Assembly: GCA_001953115.1 (NCBI GenBank)
Contig: LSSL01004782.1
Span: 1 to 29,560 of the forward strand
Reading direction: 5' to 3'
Length of the DNA: 29,560 bases
DNA from: Smittium mucronatum
Taxonomy: Eukaryota; Kickxellomycota; Harpellomycetes; Harpellales; Legeriomycetaceae
The notes beneath the pieces were generated by a model. The model saw only the letters and a program-made list of their open reading frames with translations. It had not been told where the DNA came from and searched no databases. The position numbers and the translations under genes were made by a program. Below, one piece after another: positions 22,028 to 29,560 of this stretch (position 1 is its first letter; every line of letters starts with the position of its first letter).

Positions 22028-22999
22028 CTTTTCTTTTTTGAATCACGGAATTTTATTGCTTATTTAGTGGCCTTATTCAGCCAATACGTTCATCAACACC
22101 CAAAAACGGAAATGTCCGAGTTTGGAAAGACAGGTATATTTCGGGTAATGAATGTCCCAAAATAGATAAGAGTTACTTTTTCGAATCGAAAAAAACTGCG
22201 CTCATTGTTTTTTGAACCTTAACATGAATGCTTATTGCCGCAGTCGCTTTGAATTAAACGGGCCTATTTTCAACTCGCTATAAATAAGGAAAGAAAGCAA
22301 AATCAGCCATAGTTACTGAGTCAAAATGAATGTTTTTTTATATTTCGAAATGATCCGTAGTCCAATCAAATTTCAAGATCCATTTATACGCATTTTGCAG
22401 AGCCAAACTCGCAAATAGTCAATACGTTGGTTACTTTTCCGCAGCAATTGTTTTATCCCGCCCTTCCCCTAAAAATCACTTTTTTGTGTGCTTTATATTA
22501 ATTCGACAAAGATAAATTTGTTTTAATAATGTAGAATGAATATGTGGAATGTGGTTCTGATACCCAATTAGTTTTGACCCTGCATTTTCGATAGTTTTTT
22601 GTTTGAAAACAGGTTTGATTATTTACTCTTTTAATATACAATTTTAATTAATTTAGTTATGTAACGATTGCTCCAAACATAACAGAGATTTTCTTCTAAT
22701 TTGAGAGTTTATTTCTAATTCGAGAGTTTATTTCGTGGGAGACCAGGCTCTACAAAAAAAAGATTTGTTAATAATTTAAATATTCTTAACGCAGTTAATG
22801 TGTTTTTCTTTTTTTTTATGAAATGGTCCATTAATTTTTTTTAAATTTTTGGTGGGTTTAATTAGATTATATTTCATTCTAAAGTCTTGTCATATTAAAG
22901 TAAAATGAGATTTATAATTGTTCATATCATTTAGGGCGAAGATTAAATAACGTTATATGAATAGGTTACAATAAAATTCCGTTATGCAAAAAAAAAAAC
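22028..22999. mobile_element. candidate non-autonomous element bounded by imperfect inverted repeats
   Basis: The left arm (22028-22058) has a T-run followed by GAATCACGGAATTTTATTG. The right arm (22969-22999) has CAATAAAATTCCGTTATGC followed by an A-run. The arms are inverted and agree over CGGAATTTTATTG exactly, plus most of the preceding six bases and the homopolymer. The interior of about 900 bp has no convincing ORF. A third copy of the arm stands alone at 13582-13612. This would fit a MITE-like element, but no target-site duplication was established, and the LINE tail at 23004 begins directly after the right arm, so the boundaries may reflect overlapping insertions. Confidence 0.35.
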
Positions 23000-23003
23000 A
23001 ACC

Positions 23004-23060
23004 TTGAACCAGTGCCAAGTGGGTGCGGAGCCACAAGAACGACAAATGAGAGTGGGATGA
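23004..23060 (+). mobile_element. 5'-truncated LINE 3' tail (copy C)
   Basis: On the plus strand this encodes LNQCQVGAEPQERQMRVG followed by TGA, matching the C-terminal 18 residues and stop position of the LINE ORF at 28866-29560. The sequence is much richer in G+C than its flanks. Similarity starts at or just before the leucine codon, as in copy A at 4436-4492, and is preceded here by an A-run. The T-rich 3' flank (ATTTTAATTGTTTTTTCC) resembles those of the other copies loosely. Confidence 0.75.
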
Positions 23061-23413
23061 AATTTTAATTGTTTTTTCCTTTTATTGTATTTTTATTTTA
23101 GTTTTTCTAGTATTTTAATATTATAAATAAATTCCCTTTAAAAAAAATACAAAAAAAAAAACATCAAAAAATAATATGAATAGGGTGATCATATTAAGCG
23201 CTATCACGTTTTATTGGATAATACATCAAACTTTCTAAAAAAAAATTAAACCTTTTTTAAAATAAGTGAAACTAAAAAAAAAAAACAAACGGGATAATCG
23301 TCAAAAGTATCCAATATTTCATCCTTATCATCTTTTCTTTCGCAAAGGTACTTTATCATCCAAAATATTTTCAAAAATTTCGAACAAATATCGTCTTTTA
23401 CGTAGATATTTAA
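23061..23413. other. AT-rich spacer before the DIRS-like element
   Basis: A/T homopolymer-rich. No gene. The 5' end and terminal repeats of the downstream retroelement should lie here, but no terminal repeat could be recognised by eye. Confidence 0.4.
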
Positions 23414-24343
23414 TATAAAACAAGTGGAGTTGAGACTCTACAATTAAGTAAAGATCTATCTGAAAAGATAACCAAGTTATTTTCCGAAAGTGCTACACTA
23501 CAGGAGCGCGAGGACCAGTTTTCAATCACTAGGACCACAGCCACGGATTTTCAAGCCTACCCAGTGCTCATTGAAGCTCTCCTCTCTATCAGGAAGGATT
23601 TTTCCATACCTTTTTTACGTAAAATGGGTGAAAAAACACAATATATATATATGTTCAAAAGTATTTTAATGAACTACCTACCACCGCCGTTAAAAGATTG
23701 ATCATACGCGGCTTTGAATCAAGCAAACGCCACTCTGTATGGAATAAAAGTTTCATTAGCTCAAGCTGTCATGCCTATCGATTTATACCCGCACAACATG
23801 AACCAAAAAATCCCGAGGCTCACAATTGACGACCCACATTTATTTTTTTCCAATTCCATGAGAATCCTACTGCCTTACACTACCGCGTCTGTCGCAAAAC
23901 GTCAATTAGATAGTCTACATAGGGGAATGTATTTACCGGTGGAATTGATCCAGTTTATCTAGTACGATACTAAGTCTCTTATGGATCAAGAAAAACCAGA
24001 TTCCTTGATTTCAATTAAAAATCTTGAAAAACGACCCAGGATCCACAAGCTCTTTCATAGGCCTAACAAGTTTGGTATTCGAAACAGTCCCTTAGGTAAG
24101 CCTGACACGTTGCAAGGACCAATACTAAAATTTCAATCTCAGCCACTAGCAACCACTCAAATCAATCAAATTTTAGCGGTTGATGGTGGGTTAGTGGAAA
24201 AGAGTCTCAGTAGAGAGCAAATCAGGCTCCTCGGTAAGGGGCCGACTCGAGATGTTCAGAAAAGCTTCGGAAAAGCCCACGGGCAACCATTTGGTCCCGT
24301 AAATTTCCAAGAAGGGTATTGGGATTTCGTTCTGAGATCCTAA
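23414..24343 (+). pseudogene. Gag-like ORF of the DIRS-like element, two in-frame stops
   Basis: One plus-strand frame is open across about 310 codons except for TGA at 23699-23701 and TAG at 23960-23962, and ends at TAA 24341-24343. No ATG lies at the 5' limit, so the start is missing or further upstream in another frame. Protein-like blocks include YPVLIEALLSIRKDF, MNYLPPPLKD just before the first stop, LAQAVMPIDLY after it, and FGKAHGQPFGPVNFQEGYWDF near the end split across positions 24265-24330. The position before RT and the PPPL/PID pattern fit the ORF1 product of DIRS-type elements, but Gag proteins diverge fast, so the call depends on context. Decay is much lighter here than in the RT part. 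Confidence 0.5.
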
Positions 24344-24555
24344 ACAAGCTACGGCTTCGTATTCAAAGCCTAGCTAGCTTAGTTTTGCGGGGCAGCCGCC
24401 GCTAACTCTGAATTGTTTGATCAGAAAATGGGAGATTAGACCAAAGGATTTACATACATTAACAAAATAAACATTTTCTTTCTTAGCAAAGAAGGAGATA
24501 GAAAAAGTCTGGATCAAAGAATAAGAATTTTGTGGCACGTTTTTCTTTATCCCTA
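24344..24555 (+). other. linker between Gag-like and RT segments
   Basis: All frames carry stops. Short protein-like pieces appear in different frames. Probably the decayed N-terminal part of the RT polyprotein. Confidence 0.35.
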
Positions 24556-25275
24556 ACAATATAGGTGGGCTCAGCCCAGTGTTGGACTTATTGATCTTAA
24601 ACGATCATCTGGGAAAAAAAATTTTAAGATGGAATCCCTTTCTTAAATGTTCAGACTAATTCGCAGAAGGGGCTGCAACATATTACTGGAAACATAGGAT
24701 TATTTCTTGAATATCATCATTCACAGATCTTGAAAGACGTTTCTGAGACTCTTCTAAAACTGAAGGCAATATCAATTCAGAGTGCCTCCCTCCGTTATCT
24801 CATTGAGCTTATACACTTTCACAAAGATTATTCTCCTGGAGCTATTTTGGGTGGGAAATAAAATAATAAGGATATCAGCTTGCTTAAAAGATCTAGAGGT
24901 AATTGGGGAATCGAATTTTCGATTTCTGATTAACGTGAGCCTTTTAATACCGAACTCTTGGGACTTGGATACAAAATTAAACTAGAAAAATCAGCACTAG
25001 TACCTTATCAGTCTATAGTCAACTTGAAAATATTTATTTATTCACATGGTATGACCCTCAAGGTGCCTCTCTCAAAAATAAGGGGCTTGAGAAGAGAAGC
25101 TGCAGAATTTTTGAAATCCGGAGTAATAAAGTTGAAATATATTGTGAGTTTTATTGGGAAGGCGCGTAAAAATTCACTAGCCATTAATTCTGGGATATTG
25201 CTGTTGAGGAGACTTATAAAGTCGAATAATAATTTCCTATCGGAAATCAATCTTGGAAATCGAGTGCGACTTTAA
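24556..25275 (+). pseudogene. reverse transcriptase segment (decayed)
   Basis: Frames shift repeatedly, but the RT order is visible: GGLSPVLDL then LNDHL (24566-24610), a KMESL segment (about 24629), a YQFRVPP / YTFTK block (about 24772-24825), the eroded catalytic region where YLDD has become LKDLEVIGES-like (about 24880-24910), then GLGYKIKLEKSALVPYQS (about 24961-25014) and a connection segment KVPLSKIRGLRREAAEFL ... IVSFIGKARKNSLAINSGI (25060-25200). These match RTs of the DIRS/Ty3 lineage. The catalytic aspartates are not intact, so the product is inactive. Confidence 0.7.
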
Positions 25276-25860
25276 CGGAAACTGAAAACCAAAATCTGAT
25301 GTTTTGGATACACCAACTCAAAGCGTGGAATGGTCTATCTTTTTTCCCATAAAATCATGATATAGAGATTTTTATTGATTTCAGAAACACAAAAAGAAGA
25401 ATTATTTTGGGATAAAAATCCTATTCAGGGCTTTTAAGTCTATCGGATGAATTGTTACACATCAAAGCCAAAAAATCCTATCGATTTATTTTGCGCTAAA
25501 AGTCAAAATCTTTGTTAGGAGATCGTTATTAGTCTATTAAGAGAATAAAACCACACCTTGATACTTCAAAAAATTGGTGGGACCACCTCCAAAATTACAT
25601 TGGAGATCTCAGGGCGAATATGGAAACATTTTTTGGTGACAAATAACTGACCAAAGTTTAAATATATCCAATATTTTATGAGCTCTGCTGATAATACAAG
25701 AAGATTGACTTATGAAAAATGATATTCAACTTTGGACCAAGCATTTAAATCAATCACGGATATTTAAGGAAAACACGATTTCTACCTCTTTGTTTCGAGC
25801 TCTGACAAAAAGATAGGATGCTAATTCTGATTTTTCTTTGAAAAGAGATATCTAGACCAA
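25276..25860 (+). pseudogene. RNase H segment of the DIRS-like element (decayed)
   Basis: Begins with TETENQNLMFWIHQLKAWNG, the RT/RNase H junction motif of DIRS-type polyproteins. Then comes HDIEIFID-like sequence in a second frame (first catalytic Asp region), later a ROW of short matches in changing frames (SLLV / LVLTDN-type region near 25516-25560, IW and NNW segments near 25620-25660, and LWTKHL near 25733). Frameshifts and stops every few dozen bases show advanced decay. The exact boundary with the recombinase is not defined. Confidence 0.5.
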
Positions 25861-25913
25861 AATTATCTTATGAAAAACTAGATAGGGTGTTTCAAGCCGT
25901 ACTACTGCTTAAC

Positions 25914-26405
25914 ATGGAGCAAAATATCCCAAATGCTCCTCAAGACGAGAAGGAAACGGCTAAAAATGACTTAGTTTCTCCATCGCAAAATACTGAACTA
26001 TGATAAACAGACCTTTTGAAGTTCTTAATGGAAAAACCACTCCTGCTTCAGGAAAAGATAGTGGTCCCAGATCCTAAAAATGGAAAATTTCCAATTCAAA
26101 AAAAAATACTTGGTTTCTAATGGCTTAGAAGATCAGCTTGGCATCCTCAAAACCCGAGGTCTCACAGATATCTACAATACAATTATTTCTTTAAACGTAC
26201 GATCAAGTAAGCGTATATACAGATAATATTCTGCACAAAATAAATTTTTAGACCTAAAAGTCAGTAATACCAATAAATCACTGGGAAAGCGACCTAATAT
26301 TAAAATGCTTAGTGGAGGTATTTTCTACAGGAAAGCTCAGAGTGAATACGATGAAAGCCTAAAATCATATATAATGAACTATTTATCAGATTTGGAGGCT
26401 GTATA
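25914..26405 (+). pseudogene. N-terminal part of tyrosine recombinase segment (decayed)
   Basis: Pieces in different frames: PLLLQEKIVVPDPKNGKFP (about 26040-26096), AWKIS / LKTRGLTDIYNTIISLNV-like text (about 26125-26200), RSSKRIYRQY-like text (about 26200-26225) and LGKRPNIKMLSGG onward to 26405. The pattern of a tail with LAAWKISG-type text followed by a core-binding region resembles DIRS recombinase N-termini. It breaks off at TAA 26404-26406, shortly before the first SINE-like repeat. Confidence 0.35.
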
Positions 26406-26453
26406 ATACACCATTCTTGAAAAAAGTTCAAACATGCAATAATTGGGACTGAG

Positions 26454-26585
26454 TGTAATGAACATGAATTTGAATTTCATGCCTGGGGTTTGAACTCTGC
26501 AACTTCCAGATTAGGCGTCAAAAATTATATCAAAAGGCCATAATGATAATTTTATCCTTAAAATTGAGCTAGACACTTGCACCTG
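26454..26585 (-). mobile_element. tRNA-derived SINE-like repeat, copy 1
   Basis: On the minus strand it has an A-box-like TAGCTCAATTT (26571-26561) and a B-box-like GAGTTCAAACCCC (26497-26485), an internal ATTAT...ATAAT inverted repeat, and a shared 3' segment ending ATGTTCATTACA. It aligns along its whole length with copy 2 (26729-26865), at roughly two-thirds identity by eye. The A-B spacing is longer than in a plain tRNA gene, and the D-arm is not fully paired, so it is not a functional tRNA. Confidence 0.6.
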
Positions 26586-26728
26586 GCGTGTCACTATCCT
26601 CCCCTAAGAATGACACCTGCGAGACTGGGTGGGACCAGTATTGATCGTCAACATGAGGATAATTTTTGTTTAAGCAGACCCCCAACCTTATGGGTTGACC
26701 CTAGTTATATGGAATTGATTTGATATTC
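26586..26728. other. segment between the two SINE-like copies
   Basis: Less A/T-rich than usual and hairpin-prone: GTGTCA...TGACAC (about 26588-26616) and CAACC-TTATG-GGTTG (26683-26697). No ORF. It may belong to a longer composite repeat or to the host element. Confidence 0.35.
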
Positions 26729-26865
26729 TGTAATGAACATATATTTGGATGGCATGCCTAGGGTTTGAACCCTGCACATTTTAACTTATGTTTCACGCAT
26801 TATAACTAAAGACCATAATGTCAAGTCGATGCTTAACATTGAGCTAGACACGTATATCTGACATT
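26729..26865 (-). mobile_element. tRNA-derived SINE-like repeat, copy 2
   Basis: On the minus strand, A box TAGCTCAATGTTAAGC (26846-26831) and B box GGTTCAAACCC (26771-26761). The B-box region is part of the near-palindrome AGGGTTTGAACCCT (26760-26773), a T-arm-like structure. An inverted repeat CATTAT...ATAATG lies between the boxes. The 3' segment ATGTTCATTACA is shared with copy 1. Same orientation as copy 1, opposite to the DIRS-like element. It is the better preserved of the two. Confidence 0.65.
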
Positions 26866-26929
26866 ACACTGAGATTAAGTCATTTTTTAGACCAAAAAAT
26901 TGATATTTAACCAATAATATCAAAGCCGG

Positions 26930-27534
26930 GAGAATATGGAAGAACAGGGGACTTAATAATCCTTATTCTTAATAAAATTTTTTTTTGGCTATTATTGCTA
27001 CGTATATTCCTAAGAGATGGTGATATCCATCGTGTGGATGACTCTAAAACAAATATTGAGAATGGGGATCTGAAAATAGTTATACTGAATCCCAAGGAGA
27101 AGCGCAACGGTATTACAATATATGGGCCCAGTGAAAATAATCACCACCCAAATCACGTACCTTGTAATTAGTATAAAATCATTTCTATAGAAAAAAGATG
27201 GCATACAGACTGTATCCAACCCCACACGTAAAAAAATACTGAAATTATTTATAAAACATTATTAAGACATAATAATAAACATGCTCTAACACTACCTGTG
27301 GATAACATTAGCAGTAATATAAAAAATACCCCTTTTATTATCTCATTCCTTTCAAATTCTAACATGCAGAAAGTTCGAGATATTGGAGCGAATTTAGCAA
27401 ATAAATCAGGAATAAAGGCAGAAAAATTTATCCCACATGTGTTTTGGTATAATTATGATATGTTCGACACCTATTACAGCCTAAATAGTAGCACTGAAAT
27501 TAGAATCACTGATGAAATAATATCTCTGGATTAA
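26930..27534 (+). pseudogene. tyrosine recombinase catalytic segment (decayed)
   Basis: About 27004-27175 reads, with one frame change, FLRDGDIHRVDDSKTNIENG, then LKIVILNPKEKRNGITIYG and HVPCN: the first catalytic-Arg region and the PKEKR beta-hairpin of DIRS-type recombinases. The 27298-27534 frame is open (NISSNIKNTPFIISF ... VRDIGANLANKSGIKAEKF, then HVFWYNYDMFDTYY). The VRDIGA block corresponds to the second-Arg helix and DTYY to the nucleophilic Tyr region. A stop and frame breaks between 27175 and 27297 mean it is not intact. It ends at TAA 27532-27534. Confidence 0.55.
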
Positions 27535-28865
27535 TCATATATATCCACCCTATATATCATAAGGTCAAACTTATTCGCAAACAAAATTATGTAAAAATAC
27601 ACAAATTTTAAAAAATTTACTCAAAATTCTTCAAATGTTCAAGAAAGCTTTTTTTAAAAATAAAATTTCTTAAAATTTTACATATTTATTCACTATGAAT
27701 TTTTTTCTCATTATTATTCGATGAATTATAAATGTAATAGCTAATAAAGTGAATATTAAAAAAAATTTCAATAAAATTTGAATAGAATAATGTTCCTGAA
27801 ACTTTTTTTTTTTTAAAAAAAAGATGAGTTTTGAAATGAAGCTATCATAATAGATAGCTTATAAATAATATTAAAATTTTTCTCTATTAAACCTATTCAT
27901 TTCCAAATATATCACCTCTTTTGATTGAAAATATTTTTCTGAATCATAGAATTGAAAAAATGAAAGAAATAAAGAGACAGTTTTTTCCATTAATTATGCA
28001 GAAATTTAATTTTTGATTCTAAGATAAAATAGATTTTGTGTAAATGTATGATATGTAAGTATTTATGCATTTTTATATAAATTTATACATTTTCGTGTGT
28101 TTAAATTAATTCTATTTGAATTTAGATTAAATTTTGGTTCGGAATCTCAAACTATTTTTTAATTTATTTTTTAGCTTTTTTAGTGATCGTAGTATATATC
28201 CAATTTTTTTCTAATATACAGAAAGTGTAAAAATTTAATTTTACAAATATAATAACCAAATATTTATATTTTTGTTTAGATTTAAAAAAATATCATAAAA
28301 AAATAAGGAATAGTCTACTCAAGAACTAATTTTTTGAAATTTTCATTGACTTTAAGTGCGTGACTTATGATTATAAATAAAATATTATAAATTTTAAAAT
28401 TTAATTTTTTTTTTTAAAAGATTTAGTCTAAGAAATTGAAGAATTATAGATAAAAATTAAAAAAAATCATCATTTAACATATAAAAGAATCACATTAGTA
28501 CAAAAAAATATAATTAAATATTAAACAATAATTTGATCATAAATTATAAAAAAATTAAATAATTTTCAGTATATACTAAGAAATAGTTCAGAAATTTTAT
28601 TGGTTAAAAGAGCTTTATTGTATATTTGTAATATTTTGGGTTAATATTTTAAAAATTAATGTATATTTCAATAATTATAAGAAAAAATACTTATCAAAAA
28701 TATTATAAAGATAATAAAATGTGAACGTAAACATAAATTTGATATTTAAGTTCAATAATTTAATATTATAATTTTTTTTTACAGAAAATTTATTTTAAAG
28801 TAAATAAAAGTTGTAATAACTAATTTATAAAAATTAAAAAAAGTGAGAAAATTTCGAAAAATTAT
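27535..28865. other. AT-rich spacer between DIRS-like and LINE elements
   Basis: Extremely A/T-rich with no supportable ORF or RNA gene. The 3' end of the DIRS-like element and the 3'UTR of the LINE (minus, just below 28866) must lie here. The LINE 3' flank carries TTTTTCGAAATTTTCTCAC followed by a T-run, similar to copy A at 4410. Confidence 0.5.
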
Positions 28866-29560
28866 TCACCCTACTCCCCTCTGCCGCTCTAGCAGCTCCA
28901 TACCTCGAGGGCATTGGTTCAAGGGGGCCGGTGAATCACTTAAACTTTGTAGCTTAACTGTTCGCTGCACGCGGATGCCAATCAGGAATTTGGCTGTTTC
29001 CAACACAAATTTTTGATCGGCGGTGTCAGCTTGTAGCTGACTTAAAGTATGTTTAGACTCCCCCCCAAGGAGTTTTCCAACTATCCCCAACCGGGATTCA
29101 TTGAAATTAGAAAGTTGGTTTTTTATGTCTGAGCGGATCTGTACTGGTATGAACCGGCGGATCGTTTCGTTTCGCTGTCTATCCCATCGAGAGCAATTTA
29201 ATAAGATGTGGTCGACAGTTTCAGGCACATAGATTTTGCAGAAGGGGCAATTTTTTTTAAATTTTTCATCTAAAAATTTCATATTTGATAGTAGCTGGAC
29301 GGTCTGGAAGGTCCCCATTCGCATTTTCCCGATGTCTTGGAGGCCTAGCTTCAGGTCAGGGTACAGATGATGAAGATTCATCCACTTTTCTTTTCCGCCG
29401 ATTTTTCGGACCACAGTCCACTGGTGGATTTTAGATCGGTTATTTTTATTTTTCCTGTCGACTATGGTGATGGCTGTTTCACCTTTTGAATTTTGAACAC
29501 AAAATTTTTTTATCCATCTTGCACTTCCGGTCACCCAGGTGGCCATTCTGGCCCTGATGG
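28866..29560 (-). CDS. LINE (non-LTR retrotransposon) ORF2 C-terminal part, partial
   Basis: A minus-strand frame is open from the window edge (29560) to TGA at 28868-28866, 231 codons without interruption. The first ATG inside (29546) is probably internal, because IRARMATWV continues upstream. It carries the post-RT zinc-knuckle of LINE ORF2 proteins: CPFC, then ETVDHILLNCSRW (C-x2-C-x8-H-x4-C), preceded by a DIGKMRMGTFQT segment. Such domains help bind element RNA during target-primed reverse transcription. After it comes a 100-residue tail ending LNQCPRGMELLERQRGVG, shared with three truncated copies in this window. The RT and endonuclease domains lie outside the window. Its G+C is higher than the flanks. 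The unbroken frame suggests a fairly recent insertion. The clade is not assigned. Confidence 0.85.
   Translation of the reverse strand, partial: IRARMATWVTGSARWIKKFCVQNSKGETAITIVDRKNKNNRSKIHQWTVVRKIGGKEKWMNLHHLYPDLKLGLQDIGKMRMGTFQTVQLLSNMKFLDEKFKKNCPFCKIYVPETVDHILLNCSRWDRQRNETIRRFIPVQIRSDIKNQLSNFNESRLGIVGKLLGGESKHTLSQLQADTADQKFVLETAKFLIGIRVQRTVKLQSLSDSPAPLNQCPRGMELLERQRGVG

Larger units (their letters stand above)
23414..27534 (+). mobile_element. decayed DIRS-like (tyrosine-recombinase) retrotransposon
   Basis: Four coding segments occur in the order expected of DIRS-order elements: a Gag-like ORF (23414-24343), reverse transcriptase (about 24556-25275), RNase H (about 25276-25860) and tyrosine recombinase (about 25914-27534). 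There is no integrase or aspartic protease. Diagnostic features are the LKAWNG motif at the RT/RNase H junction, the PKEKRNGITI block, and the recombinase ending with HVFWYNYDMFDTYY. RT, RNase H and recombinase are full of stops and frameshifts, while the Gag-like frame has only two stops. Two SINE-like repeats sit within the recombinase region (26454-26865). No terminal repeats were identified, so the true ends are unknown. The order-level call is firmer than any family name (DIRS1, PAT or Ngaro type). Confidence 0.65.

Noticed and set aside
21929..22165. 78-codon plus frame with CAHCKSKCP that looks like a zinc motif
   Set aside because: Starts at TTG, runs through one arm of an inverted repeat, and lacks a second zinc half; probably chance.
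26754..26850. Possible functional tRNA gene (minus strand, GGTTCAAACCC)
   Set aside because: The T-arm is only partly paired, the D-arm does not close and A-to-B spacing is too long; the near copy at 26454 shows it is a repeat.
1..29560. CRISPR arrays, bacterial operons or phage genes
   Set aside because: No regularly spaced direct repeats with unique spacers, no Shine-Dalgarno-led gene strings; introns and eukaryotic core genes show nuclear DNA.

Overview
The window looks like nuclear DNA of a very AT-rich, intron-containing eukaryote, most probably an early-diverging fungus. Reasons: short GT-AG introns (about 80-150 nt), compact conserved housekeeping genes separated by long A/T-dominated spacers, a methyltransferase of a mainly fungal family (BMT6 type, PF11312), and DIRS-type and LINE-type retroelement remains. 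The species assignment is inference; nothing in the window fixes it.

Layout. 1-16.1 kb is almost gene-free. It holds one small unrecognised ORF (1874-2038), several decayed coding relics (about 2.2-2.5, 3.8-4.3 and 8.86-8.99 kb), two short 3' tails of a LINE family (4.44-4.49 and 13.69-13.78 kb), an inverted set of 19-bp repeats (9.40-10.01 kb) and a G+C-richer island with strong hairpins (13.69-14.26 kb). 16.1-21.8 kb is the gene cluster. BMT6-like 25S rRNA methyltransferase (minus, 3 exons) and RPB9, the small zinc-ribbon subunit of RNA polymerase II (plus, 2 exons), are divergent. RPB9 is convergent with a GCN20/ABCF3-type ABC-F ATPase (minus, 6 exons). A short minus-strand fragment resembling the C-terminal part of MPP10 lies in the BMT6/RPB9 intergenic region. 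22.0-29.56 kb is repeat-rich: an approximately 970-bp stretch bounded by imperfect inverted repeats, a LINE 3' tail, a decayed DIRS-like tyrosine-recombinase retrotransposon (about 23.4-27.5 kb; Gag-like, RT, RNase H and recombinase segments) interrupted by two diverged copies of a tRNA-derived SINE-like repeat, and finally the 3' part of a LINE ORF2 that is open to the window edge.

Functionally, the three recognisable host genes all serve gene expression: transcription (RPB9), rRNA modification (BMT6-like) and translational stress signalling (GCN20-like). Their promoters and directions give no evidence of an operon-like unit. All exon structures were worked out by hand from reading frame, splice dinucleotides and conserved protein motifs. 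The most solid new points are the spliced gene models (including a GC-AG intron and a TAGCAG tandem acceptor at a zinc-ligand codon), the four LINE tails that share a conserved C-terminal peptide, and the DIRS/SINE nesting. I found no convincing new defence or biosynthetic system.
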